From positions 248,001 to 312,000 of the forward strand of contig NZ_QSOC01000002.1 of assembly GCF_003466125.1 (NCBI RefSeq): 64,000 bases of DNA, written 5' to 3'. Under the pieces are notes generated by a model. The model saw nothing but the letters and a program-made list of their open reading frames with translations. It ran no database searches and had not been told where the DNA came from. Source of the stretch: Collinsella sp. TM10-22 (GTDB lineage Bacteria > Actinomycetota > Coriobacteriia > Coriobacteriales > Coriobacteriaceae). Position numbers and translations under genes: made by a program. Below, piece by piece: positions 34,277 to 42,054 of this stretch; within the stretch, counting starts at the first letter, position 1; each line of letters starts with the position of its first letter.

Positions 34277-35409
34277 CAAGGTATAGATTCGACCAGATAG
34301 CCGAGAACAGCACCGCCAAGAAAAAACCCGAGGAAAGCGATCGCAACCGGTACGTTGGGCTGGAGCACCTTGATCCGGGCACTCTTGAGGTGACCCGCTG
34401 GGGCGCCGAGGTTACTCCCAAGGGCGACAAACTGCTCATGAAGAAAGGCGATGTCCTGTTCGGCCGCCGAAGGGCCTATCAGAAGAAGGTCGGCATAGCA
34501 CCCTTCGATGGCATCTTCTCGGCTCACGGGATGGTGCTGCGCCCGAAGGCCGATGTCGTCGATCCGATGTTCTTCCCGTTTTTCATCAGCTCCGACATGT
34601 TCCTTGACGAGGCAATACGGGTCTCTGTCGGCTCTCTTTCGCCGACGGCAAACTGGAAAGATCTCCGGACCTTGGAATTTGACTTGCCCTCGCCGGGAAA
34701 ACAACGCGAGCTTGCCGGCATCCTCTCGGAAGCCGAGAGCCTCAAGGGGCATTATCGTAAGCTGCTCACGACCTGCGACGACGTCGTCAAATCACAATTT
34801 GTCGAAATATTTTCCAAGAAAGAGTTTCCACTGATTCCCCTCTCACAAGCATGCACGAAAATTACTGATGGCACCCATAAAACGCCCCAATATCAAGAAG
34901 CTGGAATTGCATTCATTTCTGCGAAGAATGTCACATCAGATGGCAAGCTAGATTTCAGCGACATCAAGCATATAAGCACGGATGAATATGAGTCCATTCA
35001 AAAACGTTGTGAAACCCAAATCGGCGATGTGCTTCTTACAAAAAGTGGATCACTTGGTATGCCGGCTATTGTCGATGTCGATTTTCCAATCGGTCTATTC
35101 GAAAGTCTCGCTGTCCTCAAATACCGTCGCGACATTCTTGATGGAGTATTCCTACGAGAACAACTAAAAAGCGCAGGAGTGCAGGACCAATTTACAGGCG
35201 GCGTTAAGGGGATTGCTGTAAAACACCTCCATCTAAACGTAATTGGAAGGACGAGCATTATAGTTCCCCCGCTCGAACTCCAGGAGGAGTTCACCGACTT
35301 CGTGCTTCAGGTCGACAAATCGAAATTTGCCGTACAAAAGGCACTCGATGAGCTAAACGCCACGACGAAGAAAATCTTGAACCAAGAGTTAGGACTCGGA
35401 GATGTTTAA
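34273..35409 (+). CDS. hsdS: Type I specificity subunit HsdS (two recognition domains)
   Basis: A 378-residue full-length HsdS. The first recognition domain (about residues 1-150) is related to that of hsdS1 (RYVGLEHLDPG, FGRRRAYQKK, SLSPTANWKDL). The conserved spacer DDVVKSQF follows, then a second, unrelated domain (about 180-345; DGTHKTPQYQEAGIAFISAKN). The C-terminal helix starts at PPLELQEEF. ATG at 34273 follows GGAGG. The second domain is bounded by the repeats at 34789 and 35311, the same borders as the silent cassette at 30101-30660. Confidence 0.92.
   Translation: MTRYRFDQIAENSTAKKKPEESDRNRYVGLEHLDPGTLEVTRWGAEVTPKGDKLLMKKGDVLFGRRRAYQKKVGIAPFDGIFSAHGMVLRPKADVVDPMFFPFFISSDMFLDEAIRVSVGSLSPTANWKDLRTLEFDLPSPGKQRELAGILSEAESLKGHYRKLLTTCDDVVKSQFVEIFSKKEFPLIPLSQACTKITDGTHKTPQYQEAGIAFISAKNVTSDGKLDFSDIKHISTDEYESIQKRCETQIGDVLLTKSGSLGMPAIVDVDFPIGLFESLAVLKYRRDILDGVFLREQLKSAGVQDQFTGGVKGIAVKHLHLNVIGRTSIIVPPLELQEEFTDFVLQVDKSKFAVQKALDELNATTKKILNQELGLGDV
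34789..34803 (+). repeat. hsdS recombination site, inner, copy in hsdS2
   Basis: AAATCACAATTTGTC at the junction between the two recognition units of hsdS2; inverted relative to 30630-30644. Confidence 0.8.
35311..35328 (+). repeat. hsdS recombination site, outer pair, right copy
   Basis: GTCGACAAATCGAAATTT near the 3' end of hsdS2; exact inverted partner of 30099-30116. Confidence 0.8.
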
Positions 35410-38314
35410 CGAGGACAACACCATCGAGCAAATGAGCGTCGAGGCGCTTGCCAGCCTTGGCTGGAGATACGTGGCTGCCGAAGACCTCCCGCGCCGCCAT
35501 GCCGACGTCATGGTCGAGCCCATGGTCAAGGACGCCCTCATCAGGCTTAACCCGGAGATCGCAGAAGACCCCGATCGCGCCGACGAGATCATCTACCGAC
35601 TCAGGGCCCTCATTCAGTCCACAAGTCCGCAGAACCTGGTCTCCACCAACGAGCGGTTCAAAAAGCTCGTCATCGAGGAGAACTCATTCCCCTACGGCAA
35701 AGACGGCCGCATGGTCCCCATCCGCTTCTTTGGCACGGCGGCGGACGGCGATCTTGACAAAAACGAGTACATCGTCACCAACCAGTGGGTCTACCCCCAG
35801 GAGCAGGGCGGCAAGCGCCTCGACCTCGTCCTTCTTGTCAATGGATTTCCGCTCGTCATCGGCGAGTTCAAGACGCCGGTGCGCGATTCGATAACCTGGC
35901 TCGACGGCGCTGGCGACATCGCTAAATATGAGAAGAGCATCCCGCAGATGTTCGTCTGTAGCGCCATCAACTTCGCCAGCGAAGGAAAAAGCTATCGCTA
36001 CGGGTCGGTGAACATGCCTCCCGAGATGTGGGGACCCTGGCATGAGGGCGACAAGAAGAGCGAGGGCACACTTGCCGACGTCAAGAGAAGCATGGCGTCC
36101 ATGCTAACCCCCACGAACGTCATGGACATCTTCCAGTTCTTCACGCTCTTCGCCACCGACAAGAAGCATCGACGCATCAAGCTGATCTGTCGCTACCAAC
36201 AGTTCGAGGGCGCGAACCTCATCGTGGACCGCGTCCGCGCAGGATACCCGAAGCGTGGCCTCATTTGGCATTTCCAGGGCTCAGGAAAGTCACTGCTCAT
36301 GGTATTCGCCGCCCAGAAGCTGCGCATGGTCCCCGAACTCAAGAACCCGACCGTCGTCATCGTGGATGACCGAATCGACCTCGAGACCCAGATCACGGGG
36401 ACCTTCAACGCATCCGATATCCCCAACCTCGCAAGCGCCGGCAGCAAGGAGGAGCTTGAGTCCTTCTTCAAGCAGGACATGAGAAAGATCCTCATCACCA
36501 CCATCTTCAAATTCAGCGAGGTTGCGGGGACGCTCAACGAGCGCGAGAACATCATCCTCATGGTCGACGAGGCGCACCGCACCCAAGAGGGCGACCTCGG
36601 CGAGAAGATGCGACTCGCCTTGCCAAACGCCTTCTTCTTCGGCTTGACCGGCACGCCCATCAACCGAACCGACAAGAACACGTTCCACACCTTCGGTGCC
36701 AAAGAGGACAAGTCCGGCTACATGAGCCGCTATTCCTTCGCCGACTCCATCCGCGACCACGCCACATTGCCGCTCCATTTTGAAACCGTTCCCGTCGAGC
36801 TCCACGTCAACCAAGAGGTCGTGAACGCCGCCTTTGACGAAATGACCCGAGACCTCAGCAAAGAGGACAAGGCGGAACTCACCAGGCGCGTCAAGATCGA
36901 GTCCGTCATGAAGGCCCCCGACCGCATCCACAAGGTATGCGAGCACATCGCCAGGCACTTCAAGTCAAAGGTTGAGCCCGACGGCTTCAAGGCGCAGGTA
37001 GTCTGCTACGACCGAGAGTGCTGCCTGCTATATAAGGAGGAGCTCGACAAGCTCCTGGGCACTGATGCAGTCACCATCGTCATGGACACGAACAACGACA
37101 AGGAAGACCGCTACAAGGCATACCGTCGAGATCGCGATGCCGAGGAAAAGCTCCTTGACCGTTTCCGCGACCCGGACGATCCGCTCAAGATTCTCATCGT
37201 CACTGCAAAGCTGCTCACGGGGTTCGATGCGCCCATCCTGCAAACTCAGTACCTTGACAAGCCCTTGCGCGACCACACGCTGTTGCAGGCAATCTGTCGA
37301 ACCAACCGCGTCTACAACGACAAGAAGACATTCGGTCTCATTGTCGACTATATCGGCCTCTTCGACAACGTCGCCAAGTCTCTGCACTTCGACGAGGCCG
37401 AGGTGCAGAAGGTTATAACCAACATCGACGAGGTAAAGGCCGAGCTACCCGGGCTTATGCATTGCTGTCTTGAGTACTTCTCAACGGTCAGAGACCGCCG
37501 CAGCGCGGATTGGGAGTCCCTTCTCGAAGCTCAACAATGCCTGCCAACGACAAAGGTGAAAGACCAGTTTGGGGCCGACTTCTCGGTCTTGAACAGAGCG
37601 TGGGAAGCCCTTTCGCCCGACCCATGTCTCAATCCCTACAAGCCCGATTTCATCTGGCTCTCGCAGGTCTACGATTCCGTGAGACCGGTAGACAATCGCG
37701 GGAAGCTCATCTGGGCAACGCTCGGGCCCAAGACAATCGAGCTCGTGCACGAGAACATCACCGTCGAGAAAGTCCGAGACGATGACGACATCCTTGAACT
37801 CGACGAGGACATGATCGAGCACTTCATCAACGACAAGAGCAATACCGAGAAGATCACGCGTAAGCTGGAGATAGATCTCGTCGCCCGAATCCGCAGGCAC
37901 GATAAGAATGGCAAGTTCCAGAAGCTCGGCGAGCGCCTGGAGGACCTGAGGGAACGTCACGAGCAAGGTCTCATCAACAGCGTCGAGTTCCTCAAGATGC
38001 TCATCGACCTCGCCAGAGAGGCTCGAGCGGCCGAAAAGGAAGTCGTGCCCGAAGAAGAGGAGGACAAGGGCAAGGCGGCCCTCACAGAACTCTTCAATGG
38101 TGTAAAGAACGGGGACACGCCAATCATCGTCGAGAACATCGTCGGCGACATCGACGAAATCGTTAAGATCACCCGATTCGACGGTTGGCAGGCAACCACA
38201 GCAGGCGTCAAAGAGGTCAAGAAGCAGCTACGCGCCATTCTTTGGATGCGCTACAAGCTCAAAGACCAGGCTCTTTTTGATAAGGCGTATTCGTATATTG
38301 AACTCTACTATTAG
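35402..38314 (+). CDS. hsdR: Type I restriction enzyme subunit HsdR
   Basis: A 970-residue motor and nuclease subunit that cuts unmodified foreign DNA. The PD-(D/E)xK nuclease is N-terminal (RLDLVLLVNGFPLVIGEFK, catalytic residues about 140-158). The SF2 helicase core has Walker A FQGSGKS near residue 291 and DEAH (VDEAHRT) near 389, then SAT-like LTGTP. The C-terminal part binds the methylase core. It starts eight bases inside hsdS2. It lies outside the repeat-bounded block, so an inversion would detach it from the hsdM promoter. Confidence 0.94.
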   Translation: MFNEDNTIEQMSVEALASLGWRYVAAEDLPRRHADVMVEPMVKDALIRLNPEIAEDPDRADEIIYRLRALIQSTSPQNLVSTNERFKKLVIEENSFPYGKDGRMVPIRFFGTAADGDLDKNEYIVTNQWVYPQEQGGKRLDLVLLVNGFPLVIGEFKTPVRDSITWLDGAGDIAKYEKSIPQMFVCSAINFASEGKSYRYGSVNMPPEMWGPWHEGDKKSEGTLADVKRSMASMLTPTNVMDIFQFFTLFATDKKHRRIKLICRYQQFEGANLIVDRVRAGYPKRGLIWHFQGSGKSLLMVFAAQKLRMVPELKNPTVVIVDDRIDLETQITGTFNASDIPNLASAGSKEELESFFKQDMRKILITTIFKFSEVAGTLNERENIILMVDEAHRTQEGDLGEKMRLALPNAFFFGLTGTPINRTDKNTFHTFGAKEDKSGYMSRYSFADSIRDHATLPLHFETVPVELHVNQEVVNAAFDEMTRDLSKEDKAELTRRVKIESVMKAPDRIHKVCEHIARHFKSKVEPDGFKAQVVCYDRECCLLYKEELDKLLGTDAVTIVMDTNNDKEDRYKAYRRDRDAEEKLLDRFRDPDDPLKILIVTAKLLTGFDAPILQTQYLDKPLRDHTLLQAICRTNRVYNDKKTFGLIVDYIGLFDNVAKSLHFDEAEVQKVITNIDEVKAELPGLMHCCLEYFSTVRDRRSADWESLLEAQQCLPTTKVKDQFGADFSVLNRAWEALSPDPCLNPYKPDFIWLSQVYDSVRPVDNRGKLIWATLGPKTIELVHENITVEKVRDDDDILELDEDMIEHFINDKSNTEKITRKLEIDLVARIRRHDKNGKFQKLGERLEDLRERHEQGLINSVEFLKMLIDLAREARAAEKEVVPEEEEDKGKAALTELFNGVKNGDTPIIVENIVGDIDEIVKITRFDGWQATTAGVKEVKKQLRAILWMRYKLKDQALFDKAYSYIELYY

Positions 38315-38336
38315 GCAACAGAAGACAGGTCTCTAG

Positions 38337-38380
38337 GAACGCTCCGCATCAACCATTTCATCGGATGCGGAGCGTCCCAA
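38337..38380. repeat. Palindrome after hsdR
   Basis: ACGCTCCGCATC and GATGCGGAGCGT form a perfect 12-bp stem with a 13-base loop, flanked by GGA and CCC. The T-run is poor, so it may be either a terminator or a dispersed repeat of the GGAAC...GTCCC type. Confidence 0.6.
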
Positions 38381-38538
38381 TTTGAACGAGCAACGTCTTG
38401 CGACGGGTGAACACTGCAACCCCAATGGCCCGCTAACCCTTTCATAATCTGGTGGTTAAGTCTTCACTAGAAGCCATCCACACTTTGTAGTTAATTGATT
38501 CCCTCTTCGCAGGCGAAAACGACAATGATGTCCGCACC

Positions 38539-39273
38539 CTACCTTCCCTCCGCCTTCAGCTTTAGCAGCAGGTCGCCCAGCTCGGTGCACTTGCTGGAAA
38601 GGCGCGTCTGGGGTCGTTCGCCCATCCCCCACCGCTGGCGGATCTCCTGGGCGCGCGGACTCACGCGGTAGTCCCCGCCCATCACCTGCTTGAGCAGCTT
38701 GGCGGTCACGCGCGCATCGGCCAGGGCGCTGTGGGCGTGGCCCGTCGACTCGTCGAACTCGATGCCAAACCACGCTGCCGCGTCACTCAAAGAGACGCAC
38801 CCGTGGCTGCCCACGTCCATGATCGAGGTGTAAAACGCCTGCAGGTCGGCCCAGTCCGTAGGAAATGCGGAAAGATGGATGTGCTTTGCCTGGCACTCGG
38901 TCATAAGCTGCCGGCGGTCCGCCCCACTCCAACAGACCACCTGGGCGGAGTAACGACCAATCCAATCGTTGAGCCTTTTGATCACCACGTAGAGCGGATC
39001 GGCCATCGCTGTGTCCACGGCCGATATCCCAGTGAGCTCGCGGACGGGGAACGCAACGCCTTCGGTAAATTCCGTCTGCACAAACTGCGAGAACTCGCCC
39101 ATAATGTTGCCGTGGTAATCGAGCTTAACAGCGCCGACCTCGATAATTTCATTGCGCAGCCCACGGCGCTGGCGCTGCTTTGGCACCGGCGCAAACTCAA
39201 AGTCCAGCACGATCTGGCGCGCAAAGTTCGTCGTATCGATAGCCGAGATACCCAGCGTCTTTTCAGCTGACAC
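38539..39273 (-). CDS. DEDDh 3'-5' exonuclease (DnaQ/KapD-like)
   Basis: A 244-residue exonuclease-fold protein. The first acidic motif is DFEF (residues 24-27), a middle Asp lies in the WSGADRRQL region, and the last motif HSALADARVT (near residue 182) gives the catalytic His and Asp. It probably trims DNA or RNA ends; the exact substrate is unknown. It stands alone, convergent with hsdR. The 220 bases between them hold only the palindrome. Confidence 0.85.
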   Translation of the reverse strand: MSAEKTLGISAIDTTNFARQIVLDFEFAPVPKQRQRRGLRNEIIEVGAVKLDYHGNIMGEFSQFVQTEFTEGVAFPVRELTGISAVDTAMADPLYVVIKRLNDWIGRYSAQVVCWSGADRRQLMTECQAKHIHLSAFPTDWADLQAFYTSIMDVGSHGCVSLSDAAAWFGIEFDESTGHAHSALADARVTAKLLKQVMGGDYRVSPRAQEIRQRWGMGERPQTRLSSKCTELGDLLLKLKAEGR

Positions 39274-39735
39274 GGTTATGGCCTTTCTCCGTCAACTGCC
39301 GCTTGCTACATAGGCGGCTGCATTGCCGTAAGGATAGGCGCCCGCGCGGACATGAAAGCGGGACGCAATACCATGCTCCGGTCGCACGCCATGCAGACCG
39401 CCCCAAGAGAGTCGCCCGCTCTATTCAAATGCATGAAAAAGATTTAGGCCCGGTGACTTGAATCAGCGGTCATCCCGAGCCCATCAATATGCAGTGTACC
39501 TACAGAGGGCTGGTTAATCAAACGGGCTTTCGGTGACGAAGACCTGCGCGTCTATCCCCAATCGCCCAGCGTCGTCTTCTGCCGCCCTTACGAAAGGCTG
39601 CTATTCGAGGGAATCACGTTGCTGTTATTATCGAACATATATTCGTATTTATGACCGCGCTTTGATAGAATGGCAGTTGTTGACGGCAGTTCCATGTGCC
39701 GGGCAGCGCCCTCCATGCGACGGGAGGTGATGCCC
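39274..39735. other. Gene-free stretch upstream of the small hydrophobic peptide gene
   Basis: 462 bases without a convincing gene. One plus-strand frame (about 39460-39657) is open and has gene-like codons but no start, so a relic is possible. A TAGAAT at about 39664 is the best -10 for the peptide gene; its -35 is unclear. Confidence 0.4.
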
Positions 39736-39861
39736 ATGACCGATCTGATTGATTTCGTGAAGCTCCTGACCGCTTTGGTCTCGCTCCTCACGGCGCTTAT
39801 CGGACTTTCCGAGGCACTTAAGCAGCGTACGAAGCAAAAGAAGAGGGGTCGACGCCGTTAA
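39736..39861 (+). CDS. Small hydrophobic peptide, candidate type I toxin
   Basis: A 41-residue peptide with one hydrophobic helix (FVKLLTALVSLLTALIGL, residues 7-24) and a strongly basic tail (QRTKQKKRGRRR). That is the usual build of Fst/holin-like type I toxins. ATG at 39736 has GGAGG eight bases upstream. The stop lies in the loop of a GGGGTC/GACCCC hairpin, and a good promoter faces it from the other side. A decayed copy with the same downstream DNA is at 41895. The toxin role is inferred from architecture only. Confidence 0.55.
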   Translation: MTDLIDFVKLLTALVSLLTALIGLSEALKQRTKQKKRGRRR

Positions 39862-39921
39862 GGCATTGACCCCTTGAACTAAGTAACGGCGCTGCCCAGC
39901 TATCACCCTTGGGCTGCCGTC
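39838..39921 (-). ncRNA. Candidate antisense RNA to the peptide gene
   Basis: A well-formed minus-strand promoter, TTGTTA (39951-39956), 17 bases, TAGAAT (39928-39933), would start an RNA near 39921. It runs into the 3' end of the peptide gene. The hairpin GGGGTC/GACCCC (39845-39873) followed by TCTTCTTTT would end it, giving an RNA of about 85 bases. About 100 bases here are almost identical at 41939-42043, although that copy's -35 is poor. Confidence 0.5.
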
Positions 39922-40020
39922 GACTTTATTCTACCCACGGTTGCCAGGTTTAACAAATGAATTTTCAGTAATGGAGCCTCGGAGCCCGCTCGCTCAACCA
40001 CCTGGCCATCGGATTAGCCG

Positions 40021-40327
40021 GATTCTGGGACACGCCTTCCGTCCCAGGCCTCTACCGGAAAATGCGTCCCACCCTGAGGCTCGATTCCGGGACACGGTTT
40101 CCGTTTGAAGCCCCGATGGGAAAGCGTGTCCCGTTCCGAGAGCTCATTCCTGGATGCAGTTTCCGCTAGAGATGCCACCGGGAAAGCGTATCCCGTTTTG
40201 GAGCCAAATTCCGGGTCGTAGTTTCCGCCTGAGGGCCGATCCGGAAACGGCATCCCATTCTGAAGCCGAAATCTGGGACACGCTTTCCGCCAAGGGTTGC
40301 AAAAGGAAAGCGCATCCCATTCCGAGC
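40021..40327. repeat. Five tandem hairpin-forming repeats, about 62 bp each
   Basis: Units begin near 40021, 40083, 40145, 40206 and 40268. Each has a left arm like GGGACACGCTTTCCG, a spacer of 15-20 bases, a right arm like GGAAAGCGTGTCCC, then a linker like TTCCGAGC. Arms pair with few mismatches in units 2 and 5 and less well in 1, 3 and 4, often with compensating changes. The array lies between the peptide gene and the 3' end of the ATPase gene. Confidence 0.8.
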
Positions 40328-40348
40328 ATCACATCAGAGCGCGCTTGG

Positions 40349-41740
40349 TTATCTCCGCTCGCACATCTCGGCAAACGAAATCAGCTTGGTATCTCCCCTG
40401 CTCTTCGCAGCTTCCTGACATCCTTGCGTAAAGCCACGCTTCGAGAAGATCACGTAGCTTTTTTGCTGCCGCCTAAAGAGCTCGCTTCGATGCACGAGCT
40501 TTTGCAGCACGTCTTCGCCCACCGGCTCATTGCGCCATTTGCATTCCGCAAACAGCACAGCGCCATCACCATCATCAACAATCAAGTCGATTTCTTCCTG
40601 CGTATGCGTGCGATTATCCGTCCCCCACCAGCGTCCAACGGTCGCAGGGACCACGTCGAGCTGGCCCGCCCGCGCAAGTTCGTACACGTACTGCCTGCAT
40701 ATAAGCTCAAAGACCGTGCCCATGTAATCCGATAAGTACGGCTCAATGCGCTTGTACGCCATCTCGGCCATATCGTTTTGAATCAGCCCGATGTTCTGCG
40801 GCACAAACTTGTACCAGAACCTAAACATCTGGTCGCTCAGCAGATACACGGCTCGCTTATTGCTCGTCTCGTTTAGGGGCAGCTCGCGCTCGACAATTCC
40901 AAGCGACGCCAGCTTATCCACATAGCTCTTTACATTGCTTGCAGGAATTCCCGTAGAGCTCGCAACCTCCGAGATTCTCGAGCGCCCCTGAGCAATTGCT
41001 TGCACGATCGCATCATACTGCTCGGGATTACGGCACTCTTGCAAAAGCAAGTTGCTCGGCTCCTCAAAGAGATAGCCCGTAGGGGTAAGGAATAGACGTC
41101 TGATGTTGTCCTTGAGCGATGCGGCGGAATCGACTTTCTCGATATACGCGGGAATGCCGCCCGTCATGCCATAGCAAACCGCAGCGTCTTCGCGATCCAT
41201 GTCGTGCCACAGGCCGAGGGTCGTCGTAAAATCGAGCGGCATGATCTTAAACTGGGCCGTACGCCTACCGTATAGTGGGCTCTCGTAGCCCAACACCTGT
41301 TCCTCCATAAACGAAAGAGACGAGCCGCATAGAATCAGCATGAGCTTGGTCTCTTTGTACAAGTGATCGATCTTGTCTTGCAGCAACGAGCTAATCTCGG
41401 GATTTGATTGAGCGAGATAGGGATACTCGTCAATCACGACAATCAAACGTTCCGCGCGGGCCATGGTGGCTAACGCATCGAATGCCTCGTCAAAACTACG
41501 AAACGACACACCCGCAGCACCAACCGAGCCCGCAAGTATCGCCTGGCTAAAGCCGTGCAGGTTTGCCTCTGCGTTAGTACGACGAGCTTGAAAGTAAATA
41601 GCCTTCTTGCCTTGGATGAACTCTGTGATAAGACGCGTTTTACCCACACGACGACGGCCGTAAATCACAGGCATCTCAAAGGAGCCCGTGCCATACAGTC
41701 GATTGAGCTCGGACATTTCCGCTGTTCTTCCGATAAACAT
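40349..41740 (-). CDS. ATP-binding protein of the archaeal-type ATPase/DUF234 family
   Basis: A 463-residue protein with Walker A VIYGRRRVGKTRLI at about residues 25-38, Walker B LIVVIDEYPYLA near 100, a winged-helix segment (RISEVASSTGIPASNVKSYVDKL) and a DUF234 nuclease-like C-terminus (VLFAECKWRNEPVG). Such genes are frequent, often solitary, and of unproven role. ATG at 41740 follows GGGAGG. A perfect 25-bp inverted repeat lies 16 bases upstream. The last 15 codons are echoed at the end of the TetR gene (42055). Confidence 0.82.
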   Translation of the reverse strand: MFIGRTAEMSELNRLYGTGSFEMPVIYGRRRVGKTRLITEFIQGKKAIYFQARRTNAEANLHGFSQAILAGSVGAAGVSFRSFDEAFDALATMARAERLIVVIDEYPYLAQSNPEISSLLQDKIDHLYKETKLMLILCGSSLSFMEEQVLGYESPLYGRRTAQFKIMPLDFTTTLGLWHDMDREDAAVCYGMTGGIPAYIEKVDSAASLKDNIRRLFLTPTGYLFEEPSNLLLQECRNPEQYDAIVQAIAQGRSRISEVASSTGIPASNVKSYVDKLASLGIVERELPLNETSNKRAVYLLSDQMFRFWYKFVPQNIGLIQNDMAEMAYKRIEPYLSDYMGTVFELICRQYVYELARAGQLDVVPATVGRWWGTDNRTHTQEEIDLIVDDGDGAVLFAECKWRNEPVGEDVLQKLVHRSELFRRQQKSYVIFSKRGFTQGCQEAAKSRGDTKLISFAEMCERR

Positions 41741-41755
41741 AGGGCCTCCCTTCCT

Positions 41756-41811
41756 TTACGTTATAGCTAACTATATTATACCTTCCTATAATATAGTTAG
41801 CTATAACGTAA
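41756..41811. repeat. Perfect 25-bp inverted repeat upstream of the ATPase gene
   Basis: The arm at 41756-41780 and the arm at 41787-41811 are exact inverted copies with a six-base loop (CCTTCC). The arm is AT-rich and itself holds TATAGCTAACTATA, a shorter palindrome. The position, just before the ribosome-binding site, suggests an operator overlapping the promoter. Confidence 0.85.
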
Positions 41812-41894
41812 TATGGCAATCGGCACGCATGCGAAAGAGGCGGCGCCCCGCCACACGTGGAATGTCCCGGAAGCACCGGGGCAAATCCGCCCTA

Positions 41895-41966
41895 CGAGCG
41901 CTTGTCGGACTTTCCAAGGCACTCAAGCAGCGTTCGAAGAAAAAGAAGAGGGGTCGACGCCGTTAA
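41895..41966 (+). pseudogene. Decayed second copy of the small hydrophobic peptide gene
   Basis: The frame reads LRALVGLSKALKQRSKKKKRGRRR up to the same stop (shown here in part: KALKQRSKKKKRG). It matches the second half of the peptide at 39736-39861. The first half, including the start and most of the hydrophobic helix, is missing. The following 77 bases (to 42043) are nearly identical to the region after the first copy. Confidence 0.65.
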
Positions 41967-42054
41967 GGCATTGACCCCTTGATCTAAGTAACGGCGTCGC
42001 CCAGCTTTCCACCACTTGGGCTGCCGTCGACCTTATTTTACCCGCGGCACTAAT

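Noticed and set aside
39460-39657. Open plus-strand frame upstream of the peptide gene
   Set aside because: It has no start codon and no recognisable family, and it runs into the promoter region of the peptide gene; at most a relic.
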